Of a DNA stretch of 64,000 nt, positions 54,233-64,000 are shown piece after piece (position 1 is the first letter of the stretch; each line of letters opens with the position of its first letter). This stretch comes from Pseudomonas fluorescens (lineage in GTDB: Bacteria > Pseudomonadota > Gammaproteobacteria > Pseudomonadales > Pseudomonadaceae), in contig LR782234.1 in the NCBI GenBank assembly GCA_902825215.1, positions 4,278,001 through 4,342,000 on the forward strand, written 5' to 3'. The notes beneath the pieces were generated by a model that searched no databases, had not been told where the DNA came from, and saw only the letters and a list, made by a program, of their open reading frames with translations. A program made the position numbers and the translations under genes.

Positions 54233-54916
54233 ATGGGCGCAAGCATTCTCACCGCGAAGGACCTCAGCAAAGTGGTAGCCAGCGCGGAAGGTGAACTGAC
54301 TATCCTGCACGAACTCAGCCTGGAACTGAACAAGGGCGACAGCCTGGCCATCGTCGGCGCCTCCGGTTCGGGCAAATCCACCCTCCTCGGCCTGCTCGCC
54401 GGTCTCGATCTGCCGAGCAGCGGCGAAGTGGTGCTCGCCGGGCAAGGCCTGAGCAATCTCGACGAAGACCAGCGCGCGCGCATTCGTGCCGAACACGTGG
54501 GTTTCGTCTTCCAGTCGTTTCAATTGCTCGACAGCCTCAATGCGCTGGAAAACGTCATGCTGCCGCTGGAGCTCGACGGCCGCAAAGATGCCCGCGAGCG
54601 CGCGACGCAATTGCTCGAGCGCGTCGGTCTCGGCCAGCGCCTGACCCACTCGCCGCGTCAGCTCTCGGGTGGAGAACAACAACGCGTAGCCATCGCCCGC
54701 GCCTTCGCCGCCGAACCCGACGTGCTGTTCGCCGATGAACCGACCGGCAATCTCGACAGCCACACCGGCGAGCGCATCAGCGATCTGCTGTTCGAACTGA
54801 ACAAGGAACGCGGCACCACCCTGGTGCTGGTGACCCACGACGAACGCCTGGCCCATCGTTGCCGGCGCCTGATCCGTCTTGAAGCCGGGCGCCTGGTCGC
54901 CCCTCTGGAGCCTTGA
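54233..54916 (+). CDS. ABC transporter ATPase (YbbA/LolD-like)
   Basis: 227 residues. Walker [11 protein letters not shown]-loop [11 protein letters not shown], signature LSGGEQQR and Walker [13 protein letters not shown], the profile of the MacB/LolD exporter ATPases. The gene is divergent from tesA and overlaps the permease start by one base. With that permease it forms a type VII-like exporter whose substrate is unknown. Confidence 0.94.
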   Translation: MGASILTAKDLSKVVASAEGELTILHELSLELNKGDSLAIVGASGSGKSTLLGLLAGLDLPSSGEVVLAGQGLSNLDEDQRARIRAEHVGFVFQSFQLLDSLNALENVMLPLELDGRKDARERATQLLERVGLGQRLTHSPRQLSGGEQQRVAIARAFAAEPDVLFADEPTGNLDSHTGERISDLLFELNKERGTTLVLVTHDERLAHRCRRLIRLEAGRLVAPLEP

Positions 54917-57420
54917 TGGTGCGCCTGCCGCTGTTGCGTCTGTGCAGTCTCGCGATACGCCAACTGTTGCGCGATGCCCGCGCCGGTGAGTTGCGCGTGC
55001 TGTTTTTTGCGTTGGTAGTGGCTGTGGCGGCGAGTACCGCCATCGGCTACTTCGGTGCCCGCCTGAATGGCGCCATGACCCTGCGCGCCACCGAGTTTCT
55101 AGGCGCCGACCTGGTGCTGGAGGGCAGTTCACCAGCGCGTGAAGAACAAATCCGAAGCGGCAGCGAACTGCGCCTGCAGCACGCGCAAGTGGTGGAGTTC
55201 TCTAGTGTCATCGCTACCGACAACGGTATTCAGTTGTCGAGCATCAAAGCCGTCGACCGCGCCTACCCGCTACGCGGTGAATTGAAAAGCGCTGCGGCAC
55301 CTTTCGCGCCCGAAGAAGTGGGCGGCGAACCGCAACCCGGCGAAGCCTGGGTCGAGGCACGCCTGCTGACCGCACTGGATCTGCAAATCGGCGACAGCAT
55401 CGACGTCGGCATGAAGTCCCTGAAGCTAGCACGGGTACTGACTTACGAGCCGGATCGCGCCGGTAACTTCTACAGCCTGACCCCGCGGGTGATGATCAAC
55501 CTCGCCGACCTCGCCGCCACCGGCGTGGTGCAACCGGGCAGCCGGGTCAGTTATCGCGAACTGTGGCGCGGTGAACCGCAGGCGCTGGAAACCTACCGGC
55601 AACTGATCAAACCCGGGCTCGCCGCCAATCAGCGCATTCAGGACGCGCGCGACGGCAACCGACAGATCGGCGGCGCCCTGGGCAAAGCCGAGCGTTATCT
55701 GAACATGGCCAGTCTGGTCGCGGTGTTATTGGCCGGGGTGGCGGTGGCGCTTTCGGCCAATCGGTTCGCCAGTCGCCGTTTCGATGCCAGCGCCTTGCTG
55801 CGCTGTCTCGGCCTGTCGCGGCGCGAAACCATGCTGTTGTTCAGTATTCAACTGACAGTCCTCGGCCTGCTCGCCGCCCTCAGCGGTGCGCTGCTGGGCT
55901 GGCTGGCGCAACTGGGCCTGTTCGCGCTGCTGCATGATTTGCTGCCGACCGATGTTCCACCGGGCGGCCTGTTTCCGGCAATTGCCGGGATCGGCACCGG
56001 GCTGGTGGCACTGGCCGGGTTTGCCTTGCCGCCGCTGGCCGCACTGGGTCGCGTGCCGCCGCTGCGGGTGTTGCGCCGCGACATGCTGCCGATTCCGTCG
56101 AGCACCTGGATGGTCTACGGCGCCGCATTGGGCGCGCTGGGCCTGATCATGTGGCGGCTGAGCCTGGATCTGTTGCTGACCTTCGCCCTGCTCGGCGGCG
56201 GTGTGGTGGCGGCGCTGGTCCTGGGTGGCTTGCTGTTACTGTTGCTGCAAAGCTTGCGGCGCATGCTCGCCCGTGCCTCATTGCCGTGGCGCCTGGGCTT
56301 GGGACAACTGCTGCGCCATCCGTTGGCGGCGGCGGGCCAGTCACTGGCATTCGGTCTGATTCTGCTGTCGATGGCCTTGATCGCCCTGCTGCGTGGTGAA
56401 CTGCTCGATACCTGGCAGAACCAGTTGCCGAAAAACGCGCCGAACTATTTCGCACTGAATATCCTGCCGGGCGACAAACAAGCCTTTACCGATCACCTGA
56501 TCAAAGTCTCTGCGCAAGCCGCGCCACTCTATCCGGTCGTGCCGGGGCGCCTGATCAGCATCAACGGCGAAGCGGTGCAGCAAATCGTCAGCAAGGATTC
56601 GGCGGGGGATCGTGCGATTCAACGGGATTTGAGCCTGACCTGGGCGGCGGATCTGCCGCCCGGCAACAAGCTCTCCGCGGGTGAATGGTGGAAGGACCAG
56701 CCAGGCGACGATGTGCCGGGTGTCTCGGTGGAAGGCAAAGTCGCCGAAAGTCTCAAACTCAAACTGGGCGACCACATGGTGTTCAGCGTCGGCGGGGTCA
56801 ACCGTGAAGCGCGAGTGACCAGCCTGCGCGAGATCAACTGGGACAATTTCCAGCCGAACTTCTTCATGATCTTCCAGCCCGGCACGTTGAAGGATCTGCC
56901 GGCGACGTACCTGACCAGCTTCTATCTGGCCCCCGGTCATGATCAGCAGATTGTCGAACTGTCGCGCACCTTCCCGGCGGTGACCATTCTTCAGGTGGAA
57001 GCGCTGCTCGAGCAACTGCGCAGCATCCTCGCCCAGGTCACTCTGGCGGTGGAATACGTGTTGTTGTTCGTTCTGGCGGCAGGGATGGCGGTGCTGTTTT
57101 CCGGTTTGCAAGCGACACTGGATGAGCGTATTCGCCAAGGCGCACTGTTGCGGGCGCTGGGGGCCGAGCGGCAATTGCTGATCAAGGCGCGACGCATCGA
57201 ATTCGGCCTGCTCGGTGCGGTGAGCGGTTTGCTCGCGGCCATCGGTTCGGAAGTGGTGAGTCTGGTGCTGTATCGCTTTGCCTTCGACCTGCCGTGGCAT
57301 CCACATCCGTGGTTGCTGGTGCTGCCATTGATCGGCGCGGTGCTGATCGGCGGTGCCGGCGTGTTTGGCACTCGTCGTGCGCTTAACGCCAGCCCGCTGA
57401 CAGTGTTGCGCGAGGGTTGA
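54916..57420 (+). CDS. FtsX-family ABC permease (YbbP-like)
   Basis: 834 residues with about ten membrane helices: one near 25-45, a large periplasmic segment, helices near 265-440, a second periplasmic segment (about 500-700) and three terminal helices in an FtsX domain. Duplicated FtsX architecture as in YbbP. ATG 54916 overlaps the ATPase stop (TGATG). Likely extracts a lipid or lipoprotein-like substrate. Confidence 0.92.
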   Translation: MVRLPLLRLCSLAIRQLLRDARAGELRVLFFALVVAVAASTAIGYFGARLNGAMTLRATEFLGADLVLEGSSPAREEQIRSGSELRLQHAQVVEFSSVIATDNGIQLSSIKAVDRAYPLRGELKSAAAPFAPEEVGGEPQPGEAWVEARLLTALDLQIGDSIDVGMKSLKLARVLTYEPDRAGNFYSLTPRVMINLADLAATGVVQPGSRVSYRELWRGEPQALETYRQLIKPGLAANQRIQDARDGNRQIGGALGKAERYLNMASLVAVLLAGVAVALSANRFASRRFDASALLRCLGLSRRETMLLFSIQLTVLGLLAALSGALLGWLAQLGLFALLHDLLPTDVPPGGLFPAIAGIGTGLVALAGFALPPLAALGRVPPLRVLRRDMLPIPSSTWMVYGAALGALGLIMWRLSLDLLLTFALLGGGVVAALVLGGLLLLLLQSLRRMLARASLPWRLGLGQLLRHPLAAAGQSLAFGLILLSMALIALLRGELLDTWQNQLPKNAPNYFALNILPGDKQAFTDHLIKVSAQAAPLYPVVPGRLISINGEAVQQIVSKDSAGDRAIQRDLSLTWAADLPPGNKLSAGEWWKDQPGDDVPGVSVEGKVAESLKLKLGDHMVFSVGGVNREARVTSLREINWDNFQPNFFMIFQPGTLKDLPATYLTSFYLAPGHDQQIVELSRTFPAVTILQVEALLEQLRSILAQVTLAVEYVLLFVLAAGMAVLFSGLQATLDERIRQGALLRALGAERQLLIKARRIEFGLLGAVSGLLAAIGSEVVSLVLYRFAFDLPWHPHPWLLVLPLIGAVLIGGAGVFGTRRALNASPLTVLREG

Positions 57421-57454
57421 TAGACTCCAGCGGTCTCAATCACAAGAAGTTGCC

Positions 57455-57952
57455 ATGAGCCGTTATCGCCCTCCCCGCACTGCCGGCACCGCGCTGATCA
57501 CCCCTGAAGGTGAAGCGCGGATGCGCGCCGAATTTCATGAATTGTGGCATGTGCGCCGCCCACAAGTGACGCAAGCAGTCAGTGAGGCGGCGGCGCAAGG
57601 CGATCGTTCGGAAAACGCCGAATACACCTACGGCAAGAAAATGCTCCGCGAGATCGACAGTCGCGTGCGCTTTCTCACCAAACGCCTGGAAGCGCTGAAA
57701 GTCGTCAGCGAAAAACCCAGCGATCCGAACAAGGTCTATTTTGGCGCCTGGGTGACCATCGAAGACGAAGACGGCAAGCAATCGCGCTACCGCATTGTCG
57801 GCCCGGATGAACTGGATCTGAAACTCGGCCTCATCAGCATCGACTCGCCGCTGGCCCGCGCCTTGATCGGCAAGGCGCTGGACGCGGAAGTCCGGGTACA
57901 GACGCCGACAGGCGAGAAGCTGGTTTACATCGTGGAGATTGAATATCCGTAA
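57455..57952 (+). CDS. greB: Transcript cleavage factor GreB
   Basis: 165 residues. N-terminal coiled coil with the acidic tip ([14 protein letters not shown], Asp and Glu residues that place the catalytic magnesium in RNA polymerase), then a GreA/B_C domain ending VYIVEIEYP. Rescues backtracked polymerase. AAGAAG precedes ATG 57455. Convergent with a small hypothetical gene seven bases away. Confidence 0.95.
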   Translation: MSRYRPPRTAGTALITPEGEARMRAEFHELWHVRRPQVTQAVSEAAAQGDRSENAEYTYGKKMLREIDSRVRFLTKRLEALKVVSEKPSDPNKVYFGAWVTIEDEDGKQSRYRIVGPDELDLKLGLISIDSPLARALIGKALDAEVRVQTPTGEKLVYIVEIEYP

Positions 57953-57958
57953 AGCGCT

Positions 57959-58267
57959 TCAGCGCCGGGTGATCAGGCCCTGCCGCGCTACGCGGGTCAG
58001 TTGCTTGATCATTTCCGGCGCTTCTTCCGCGCTCGGCGCCTGAATCACCGCCAGATCGAAACTGTCACTGGCAAACCGCGCCAGCGACTCGCCGTCGTCG
58101 ACAAACTGAATCAGGAACGCGGCCGGACCGCCGCTGCGACGTGGCCAGCCATCGAGATAACGCAACAGCGTCGGCTGGTGTTTGCCGCCAAGAAGAATTT
58201 TTGGATTGCGCTGGGTGATATGCGCCGTGATCGGTGCGGGACGTGCTGGAGGGCGTAGTGCATTCAT
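57959..58267 (-). CDS. Hypothetical protein, 102 residues
   Basis: Start MNALRPPARPAPITAHITQ at ATG 58267; the frame opens at 58288, and no strong ribosome site is seen. Pro-rich N-terminus, then a compact alternating region with RYLDGWPRRSGGPAAFLIQFVDDGE. No known motif. It looks conserved in style but cannot be assigned. Confidence 0.65.
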   Translation of the reverse strand: MNALRPPARPAPITAHITQRNPKILLGGKHQPTLLRYLDGWPRRSGGPAAFLIQFVDDGESLARFASDSFDLAVIQAPSAEEAPEMIKQLTRVARQGLITRR

Positions 58268-58474
58268 CGTGTCGTGTCTCTGCCTCAAAAGTCTGCATGG
58301 CAGGTGAGAGGCAACACCGAACCAGCGCTTTAGCGGTATTTCGAAGCCCTGTTCCGGCTTCTGACGGCAACTGTCTGAGTCACCTGGCGCCCCGCAAGTA
58401 GCTGTTTAAATCGGCGCATGAGCAACATCCTAGATAACGTGACCGACCAGTGTCAAGAATCGCCCGCAACAAAA

Positions 58475-58499
58475 AAAGGCCCGCACAATGCGGGCCTTT
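58475..58499. terminator. Terminator after the DoxX gene
   Basis: Stem AAAGGCCCGCA/TGCGGGCCTTT with a three-base loop, following the doxX-like stop on the minus strand. Confidence 0.85.
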
Positions 58500-58516
58500 G
58501 CCTTGAGTTAGAGCGC

Positions 58517-58951
58517 TCAACCGGCGATGGCGCGATCCGCCGAGAGTTTGCCGGCGCCTTCGATCAGCACCGCGATACTGCCGGCCAGCAAGGCCAGGGC
58601 GAACTCGTAACCGTTGTTGGCCATGAACAGACCGTTGCCGATGTGCACCGAGAAGATCGCCACCAGCGAAAGAAAGGCCAGACCCAGCGCCGCAGGTCGC
58701 ACCAGCAGGCCGATGATCAGTGCCAGACCGGCGAAGAATTCGGTACCGCCAGCCAATGTCGCCATCAGGTAGCCCGGTGTCAGACCGATACTTTCCATCC
58801 ATTGCGCGGTGCCCGCCAGACCGTAGCCACCGAACAGGCCGAACAGCTTCTGCGAACCGTGGGCGGCGAAGATCACGCCGACCGCGATGCGCAGGACAGT
58901 CAGGCCGTAGCCAGCGCGGGTGAACAGTACTTTGTTGATCAGAGAGCTCAT
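58517..58951 (-). CDS. DoxX-family membrane protein
   Basis: 144 residues with four membrane helices. LRIAVGVIFAAHGSQKLFGLFGGYGLAGTA is the DoxX family signature. AAGGA precedes ATG 58951. Members are linked to quinone redox or thiol oxidation in some species, but a specific activity is not established for this type. Confidence 0.9.
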   Translation of the reverse strand: MSSLINKVLFTRAGYGLTVLRIAVGVIFAAHGSQKLFGLFGGYGLAGTAQWMESIGLTPGYLMATLAGGTEFFAGLALIIGLLVRPAALGLAFLSLVAIFSVHIGNGLFMANNGYEFALALLAGSIAVLIEGAGKLSADRAIAG

Positions 58952-59063
58952 GGGGCGTTCCTTGTTGTTGCGAAAGGTTTTATGTGTTGGTTGGCCGCTA
59001 TATTAATCAATAAATCTCATGTTAAAAGCGCAAAAACTTCGCCATACCAATCGATTTATTAGA

Positions 59064-60485
59064 TTACTTACGTATGGCGACTTTTTGCGACCCAGGCTCC
59101 AACGACTCCCGTTCCCGGTCGTACGCCAAGTAGTACTTGTTCACGCTATTAACATAGCTGACGGCGCCCATCCCCACCTGCTCCATGGCAATGCGCTCGA
59201 CCTGAAAGAACCATTGATTGGGGTTGAGCCCGCGCCGCCGGGCTTCGGCGCGCATGCCCTGTACGCGCTCGGGGCCGATGTTGTACGCCGCGAGGGTGAA
59301 GGCCATGCGTTCACGCTCGTTGAGCTTGGGGCTGTTGAAGAATTTGCGACGGATCATCGCCAGGTACTTGGCCCCGGCCTGCACATTGGCATCGAGATTC
59401 TGGATATTGCTCACGCCGACACGCTGGGCCGCCGACGGCGTGATCTGCATCAAGCCGGTCGGGCCGCTACCGCTGCGGGCATTGGGTTGCAGGCGCGATT
59501 CCTTGAACGCCAGTGCCGCCAGATTGAGCCAGTCCATGTTCTGCGCCTGGGCATGTTTCTGCAAAGTCGGGCGCAGCTTTTCCAGGCGCTGACGGTCGGC
59601 CTTGGCCAGCGGATAGTGGACCTGATACAGGCGTCGATAGATGCGCAGAAACGCGGCGTCTTCGTTCGAGGGCTTCTTGTAGCCGCTCAGAAAGCGATCG
59701 ATGCTCGCACGCAACATCGAGGCATCGCGGCGCACGAACCAATGCTCTTCGCCCGGCTCGCTGATGACCAGTTGGCGATCCAGGCGCAGCTTGGGCAGAA
59801 TCTTGCCCCAGCGTTCGGCAATCGGCAGTTCGACCACGGTCAGGTGAAAGATGCCGCCCTGAACCATTTCCAGCACGTCTTCCACGGCCAGCGTCGGATC
59901 GACCCATTCGATGTTGATCGGCGCGAGCTTGTGCAGCGCCAGTTTCTGATTGAGCTGACTGACCGCCTCCCCCGCCGCGCTGCCGGTGGGCAACGCCAAG
60001 GTCTTGCCGGAGAGTTGTTCGACCTTGGTATAGCGCCGCTGGCCCTTGATCCCGACCAGTACCAACGGCACGTCGCGGGCGATCGGCTCGCTGCTGGAGA
60101 CCGCGTAGCCACCCGGCAAGTCCATCAATTCACCGGGCGCGACCATGTCACCTTCGCCACGCTGCAACGCGCCGAGCAACTGGTCCTTGGCTTTGGGGAT
60201 GATCTTGAGGGTGACTTCCTGACCGTCGCGGGCGTGGCCATTGAGATATTGCTCGAAGGCGCGCAGGCGATGGTATTCGACGCCGATGGTCTGGCCTTGA
60301 ACCTCACCGGAACTGTTGCGGCTCTGATTGACCAGCACGCGCAAGACGCGGCTGCTGCGGATCTCGGACAGGTCACGGACCTTGGCCGCCGGCACGGCTT
60401 GCAGTGGTCCGGGCAGGCGCGCAAGCGCCGTCAGCGGCAGCAGCAGCGAGGCGCACAACAGCAGCAAAACCGAGGGACGATGCAT
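59064..60485 (-). CDS. Membrane-bound lytic murein transglycosylase, MltF-like
   Basis: 473 residues. N-terminal signal segment, an SBP_bac_3 regulatory domain (about 45-260) and a C-terminal SLT domain with catalytic Glu in ALAFKESRLQPNARSGSGPTGLMQI and AYNIGPERV. Cleaves peptidoglycan with 1,6-anhydro product formation. CGGAGAG precedes ATG 60485. By context equals the second MltF-like enzyme of P. aeruginosa (PA2865). No obvious lipobox. Confidence 0.9.
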   Translation of the reverse strand: MHRPSVLLLLCASLLLPLTALARLPGPLQAVPAAKVRDLSEIRSSRVLRVLVNQSRNSSGEVQGQTIGVEYHRLRAFEQYLNGHARDGQEVTLKIIPKAKDQLLGALQRGEGDMVAPGELMDLPGGYAVSSSEPIARDVPLVLVGIKGQRRYTKVEQLSGKTLALPTGSAAGEAVSQLNQKLALHKLAPINIEWVDPTLAVEDVLEMVQGGIFHLTVVELPIAERWGKILPKLRLDRQLVISEPGEEHWFVRRDASMLRASIDRFLSGYKKPSNEDAAFLRIYRRLYQVHYPLAKADRQRLEKLRPTLQKHAQAQNMDWLNLAALAFKESRLQPNARSGSGPTGLMQITPSAAQRVGVSNIQNLDANVQAGAKYLAMIRRKFFNSPKLNERERMAFTLAAYNIGPERVQGMRAEARRRGLNPNQWFFQVERIAMEQVGMGAVSYVNSVNKYYLAYDRERESLEPGSQKVAIRK

Positions 60486-60709
60486 CCACTCTCCGAAAAG
60501 AATACGGGGCGATTTCAAGCGAAATCACCGACGAAAACAGAGCGCCTGGAGCGCTGGTAAAGTGCGAAAGACTGGCACAGTGACAGCATCGCCGCCACCC
60601 CGGGACTCTCGCGGCCTCAACAGACAGCCATAAGTCGTTGTAGTTCTTGGCTTTTCTTATGAATCTACAGCTCTGGTATGCTTTCCGGCCTTCGGCCCGA
60701 GGTAGCACC

Positions 60710-61516
60710 ATGCAACTCATCGATATCGGCGTCAACCTGACCAACCCCAGTTTCGCCGACAAACACGCGGCGGTGCTTGAGCGCGCCTATGCAGCCGGCG
60801 TCTGCCAACTGGTGCTGACCGGCACCAGCGTCGAAGGCAGCGAACAGGCGCTGGAGCTGTGTCAGCAACTGGATGACAGCGGCCAGCGGCTGTTCGCCAC
60901 CGCCGGCATTCACCCGCATTCGGCCAGCGACTGGAATGCCGACAGCGCGCGACGTCTGCGCAGTCTGCTCAACGAAGCCAATGTGGTCGCCGTGGGTGAA
61001 TGCGGGCTGGATTTCAACCGGGATTTCTCGCCGCGCCCGCAGCAGGAGAAGGTCCTCGAAGAGCACTTGGCGCTGGCCGTCGAGTTGCAATTGCCAGTAT
61101 TTCTGCATGAGCGCGATGCCAGCCAGCGCCTGCTGGAGATCCTCAAGGATTTTCGCGATCAACTGCCCGCCGCCGTGGTGCATTGCTTCACTGGCGAGCG
61201 CAAGGCGTTGTTCAGTTACCTTGACCTCGATCTGCACATCGGCATCACCGGCTGGATCTGCGATGAGCGTCGCGGCACGCACTTGCATCCGCTGGTGAAA
61301 GAGATCAAACGCGGACGCCTGATGCTGGAAAGTGATGCGCCCTATCTGCTGCCGCGCACGTTGCGACCGAAGCCGAAGAATGGACGCAATGAGCCAGCGT
61401 ATCTGACTGAGGTACTGCGCGAAGTGGCGTTGCATCGTGGTGAAACCGAAGAGGATCTGGCAGCGCATACCACCGCGTGTGCCCGCGCGTTTTTCAACCT
61501 GCCCACCCTCATCTGA
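60710..61516 (+). CDS. tatD: TatD-family metal-dependent nuclease
   Basis: 268 residues, TIM-barrel hydrolase. Opening [47 protein letters not shown] and [13 protein letters not shown] carry the metal ligands. GAGG lies before ATG 60710. A 3'-5' exonuclease acting in DNA repair. Most like E. coli TatD rather than YcfH or YjjV in its opening and length. Confidence 0.92.
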   Translation: MQLIDIGVNLTNPSFADKHAAVLERAYAAGVCQLVLTGTSVEGSEQALELCQQLDDSGQRLFATAGIHPHSASDWNADSARRLRSLLNEANVVAVGECGLDFNRDFSPRPQQEKVLEEHLALAVELQLPVFLHERDASQRLLEILKDFRDQLPAAVVHCFTGERKALFSYLDLDLHIGITGWICDERRGTHLHPLVKEIKRGRLMLESDAPYLLPRTLRPKPKNGRNEPAYLTEVLREVALHRGETEEDLAAHTTACARAFFNLPTLI

Positions 61517-61532
61517 CACACCCGAAGCCCCA

Positions 61533-61622
61533 TGTAGGAGTGAGCCTGCTCGCGATAGCGTTGGGTCAGTCAATAAATTTTTTGCCTGAGCCACCGCTAT
61601 CGCGAGCAGGCTCACTCCTACA
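61533..61622. repeat. REPIN, ACTCC subfamily, heads outward, longest arms
   Basis: A 28-base perfect inverted repeat (61533-61560 and 61595-61622) with TGTAGGAG heads outside. The 34-base centre is AT-rich. Confidence 0.92.
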
Positions 61623-61732
61623 TAAAGGCGGGACCGCGTCGTCTGTTGATTCATATCAAGGTCTACTGACCTGTATAGCGGCACAATAATGGCACCTTGC
61701 CAAAACTGTTTCCGCTATCAGAGAAGACCTCC

Positions 61733-63214
61733 ATGGGTGCCTGGCTTAGCAATATCTCGCTGAAATACAAATTCTGGGCGGTCAATGCGGTCGCCTTTGT
61801 CACCACCCTGCTGCTGGTGTTGTATGCCGTGCAGCTCGAACAACAGGCTCGCAGCCAAGCAGCTCAAGCGTCCGCGCAGGCGCAAGCGCAGTTACTCAAG
61901 GCTTGGCCGGCGGGCCAGCCGCTGCCCCAGGTCGAGCAGGTGCTGAGCTTCAAACGCGGCGAAGCACCGCGGCTCAACGGTCAGCCGCTGCTGGAAATCA
62001 CCGGCAGCAACGGCTGGAATGCAATCGATGCCCTGCCCTTGTTCGGCGACAACCCGTTGCTGGGCGCCGAGGTGTTCAGCCGCGCTGATGGCGAACAGGT
62101 TGCGGTGATCGCCTATGGGCCGAGCCTGAGCCAGGTGTTCAGCGAGCGTTTTAGCCACTACGCGGTGGCGGTGTTTATTCTGATGCTGGCGATGCTCGGC
62201 GCCTCGCAATTGCTGATCCGCTTTTTGCTCAGCCAGCTCAACACCCTGAAAGACGTCATGCTGCATGTCGAGAAAAGCGGCGATCTCAGCGCGCGGGTGC
62301 CGCTGGCCGGCAACGATGAAGTCGGGCAAATGGCCAATGCGTTCAACGCCATGCAGGCCGGTTATCAGCGCGTGGTCAGCACCGTCGCCAGCACCGCGCG
62401 GCAACTGGATGTCGGCGCCGCACGACTGGCGTCGAGCATGAACGAGGTGCGCCACGGCATGCTCGGCCAGCAGAGCGAGACCGATCAGGCGGCCACCGCG
62501 ATCAACGAAATGACCGCCACGGTTTACCACATCGCCCAACACGCTGGCGCCACCCGCGACCTGTCCAAGTCCGCCGACGGCCTGGCTGGCAGCGGCCAGC
62601 AAGTGGTCGCCCGGGTGCAGCAGTCGATTGCCGGATTATCCAGCGGCGTGCAGCAGACCGCAGAAATGATCCAACGCCTGGCCGAAGACAGTCAGAAGAT
62701 CAACGGCGTGGTCAGCGTGATTCACAGCATCGCCGAACAAACCAATCTGCTCGCCCTCAACGCGGCCATCGAAGCCGCGCGCGCCGGTGAGATGGGCCGC
62801 GGTTTTGCGGTGGTCGCCGATGAAGTGCGCAATCTCGCCAAACGGGTGCAGACCTCGACCGACGAAATCACCACCATGGTCTCCGCGCTGCAGGCCGGCA
62901 CGCGCGATGCGGTGGATTTCATGCAGGAGAGCTCGTACAAGGCTGACGATTGCGTGCAGCAGGCGCAGGAGGCTGGCGAGGCGCTGGCGGAAATCACCGG
63001 GGCGGTGGCGCAGATGCGCGAAAGCAACACGCAGATTGCCGTGGCGGCGGAGCAGCAGAGCCAGGTCGCCGAGGAAATGAACCGGGCGGTGGTGAGCATT
63101 CGTGATGTGACCGAGAACACCGTGCAGCAGACCGTGGATTCGGCGACCACCAGTAATGAGTTGGCGACGTTGGCCGGGGAACTCAATAAGGCGATCGGGC
63201 AGTTGAAACTCTGA
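61733..63214 (+). CDS. Methyl-accepting chemotaxis protein
   Basis: 493 residues. TM1 near 12-32, a small periplasmic domain (about 35-140), TM2 near 145-167, HAMP, and a signalling hairpin whose tip is [37 protein letters not shown]. The small sensor of about 105 residues does not match a ligand family I can name. Start ATG 61733 follows GAGAAG. Context equals PA2867. Confidence 0.94.
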   Translation: MGAWLSNISLKYKFWAVNAVAFVTTLLLVLYAVQLEQQARSQAAQASAQAQAQLLKAWPAGQPLPQVEQVLSFKRGEAPRLNGQPLLEITGSNGWNAIDALPLFGDNPLLGAEVFSRADGEQVAVIAYGPSLSQVFSERFSHYAVAVFILMLAMLGASQLLIRFLLSQLNTLKDVMLHVEKSGDLSARVPLAGNDEVGQMANAFNAMQAGYQRVVSTVASTARQLDVGAARLASSMNEVRHGMLGQQSETDQAATAINEMTATVYHIAQHAGATRDLSKSADGLAGSGQQVVARVQQSIAGLSSGVQQTAEMIQRLAEDSQKINGVVSVIHSIAEQTNLLALNAAIEAARAGEMGRGFAVVADEVRNLAKRVQTSTDEITTMVSALQAGTRDAVDFMQESSYKADDCVQQAQEAGEALAEITGAVAQMRESNTQIAVAAEQQSQVAEEMNRAVVSIRDVTENTVQQTVDSATTSNELATLAGELNKAIGQLKL

Positions 63215-63221
63215 GTCCATT

Positions 63222-63295
63222 TTCGCGAGCAGGCTCGCTCCCACAAGGATCCGCGGGCGCCACGCATTCAATGTGGGAGCGAGCCTGCTCGCGAA
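63222..63295. repeat. REPIN, GCTCC subfamily, heads inward
   Basis: Arms 63222-63245 and 63272-63295 with GCGAGCAGGCTCGC cores, directly after the MCP stop. Confidence 0.9.
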
Positions 63296-63426
63296 GGCGC
63301 CTGATGGATCGACATCGAATCCACCCATGACGCCTATCACTCCAATAGCCAACCTTGATTCGCCGCCCTGCGCGCCCGGGCCTATTCTTCAACCATGAGT
63401 TCAAACATGGATTAAGGAGTAGCAAC

Positions 63427-63792
63427 ATGGGCAAACGTCACCCCAATCTTCCCGCGTGGCAATGGCGCGCCTACCCGGGCAATCACCAGCACCCGACCAA
63501 TCTGGTTTTGCATCTGATTGCCGTGCCGCTGTTCATCGTGGCGTTTCTGCTGATCGTGTCCGGGGTGTTCAGCCTGAGTCTGGCGAGTGTCGCCATCGGT
63601 GTGATCGGGATTGTCGCGGCGCTGGGTCTGCAGCGCCATGGCCACAGCCTGGAGGCGCAAGCCTCCGAGCCGTTCAGTGATCGCAAAGATGCCGTGTCGC
63701 GATTGCTGGTCGAGCAGTTTCTGACCTTTCCGCGATTCTTCCTGAGTGGCGGCTGGTGGCGCGCCTGGCGTGAGCGCCACCGTCGGCATTGA
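63427..63792 (+). CDS. Mpo1/DUF962-like membrane protein
   Basis: 121 residues with two membrane helices (about 28-52 and 55-75). YPGNHQHPTNLVLHLIAVPLF and LQRHGHSLEAQASEPF resemble the histidine-containing pattern of DUF962 (yeast Mpo1, a 2-hydroxy fatty acid dioxygenase). AAGGAG precedes ATG 63427. Assignment is tentative. Confidence 0.72.
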   Translation: MGKRHPNLPAWQWRAYPGNHQHPTNLVLHLIAVPLFIVAFLLIVSGVFSLSLASVAIGVIGIVAALGLQRHGHSLEAQASEPFSDRKDAVSRLLVEQFLTFPRFFLSGGWWRAWRERHRRH

Positions 63793-63793
63793 T

Positions 63794-64000
63794 TCAGGCG
63801 AAGATAGTCACCGTCTGTCGACTCATCGCAATCAACTCGCCCTTCGCGCTCCACAGCTTGGCCGCAACATGGCCATAACCGTCGGCGGCGTATTCAATAT
63901 CGGCCAGGTACTGGCACCAGTCCAGCGTGCTCAAATCGTGTAACGGCTGCACGAATTCAATCGTCCAGGTCAGCGTGCTGCCCGGTGCAGGTTTCTTCAG
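63794..64000 (-). CDS. Thioesterase-family (hotdog, TesB-like) protein, 5' end outside window
   Basis: The last 68 codons of a minus-strand gene. The translation contains WTIEFVQPLHDLSTLDWCQYL and ends LWSAKGELIAMSRQTVTIFA, the usual end of acyl-CoA thioesterase II-like double-hotdog proteins. The stop is one base beyond that of the convergent DUF962-like gene. The first part is cut by the window end. Confidence 0.8.
   Translation of the reverse strand: MKKPAPGSTLTWTIEFVQPLHDLSTLDWCQYLADIEYAADGYGHVAAKLWSAKGELIAMSRQTVTIFA

Overview
The window is a bacterial chromosome segment from a Pseudomonas, most likely of the P. fluorescens group. Evidence: high G+C core genes; a run of genes in the order I remember from P. 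aeruginosa PAO1 (sagS, ospR, gpx, msrB, alaA, htpX, tpm; later ohrR, ohr, efp, earP; later oprI, an L,D-transpeptidase, tesA, an ABC pair); OprI and MvaU-type proteins; an EF-P with Arg32 next to its rhamnosyltransferase EarP; and many copies of the palindromic REP/REPIN repeats typical of fluorescent pseudomonads.

Layout. (1) Bases 1-3785: a plus-strand catabolic operon with an HMG-CoA-lyase-type enzyme (start outside the window), a family III CoA-transferase, a gamma-carbonic-anhydrase-fold protein and an MFS carboxylate transporter. (2) About 3.8-13 kb: an accessory region of lower and uneven G+C. It holds an MvaU-like xenogeneic silencer, an AT-rich single-TM protein, orphan hypotheticals, a decayed C-terminal fragment of umuC (Pol V), a PD-(D/E)XK-like protein, a large UvrD-type helicase divergent from a DUF6602-like nuclease-fold protein, and a three-gene cassette including a DUF6957-like protein opposite a double-HTH regulator. 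I see no integrase or transposase. (3) 13-20.5 kb: a (GAGCAA)12 microsatellite and a hairpin in the leader of a BvgA-like response regulator, then a BvgS-like hybrid kinase and an HD-GYP protein. (4) 20.5-36.8 kb: stress, redox and housekeeping genes around sagS, htpX, deaD, class II DAHP synthase and a YcaQ-type glycosylase. (5) 36.9-42.2 kb: LysR regulators, a TauE/SafE exporter and the ohrR-ohr-esterase peroxide module. (6) 42.4-45.2 kb: efp and earP, then a small membrane protein and a GreA/B-like factor. (7) 45.2-51.1 kb: cysB, Usp, 5'-nucleotidase, ketopantoate reductase, thioredoxin, PilZ, class I DAHP synthase and GNAT. (8) 51.1-64 kb: envelope and miscellaneous genes (oprI with a convergent L,D-transpeptidase, tesA, YbbA/YbbP-like ABC exporter, greB, DoxX, an MltF-like transglycosylase, tatD, an MCP) ending in a truncated thioesterase gene.

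Themes. Thiol and peroxide defence recurs (MsrC, Gpx with OspR, MsrB, Ohr with OhrR, thioredoxin). Signalling is rich (BvgAS-like relay, HD-GYP, SagS, PilZ, MCP). Envelope maintenance appears in HtpX, OprI with its likely cross-linking enzyme, and the lytic transglycosylase. The least explained parts are the helicase/nuclease-fold locus at 6.5-10.7 kb, the DUF6957 cassette at 10.8-12.9 kb and the microsatellite-bearing leader at 13.1 kb. No rRNA, tRNA, CRISPR array, IS element or replication origin was recognised.
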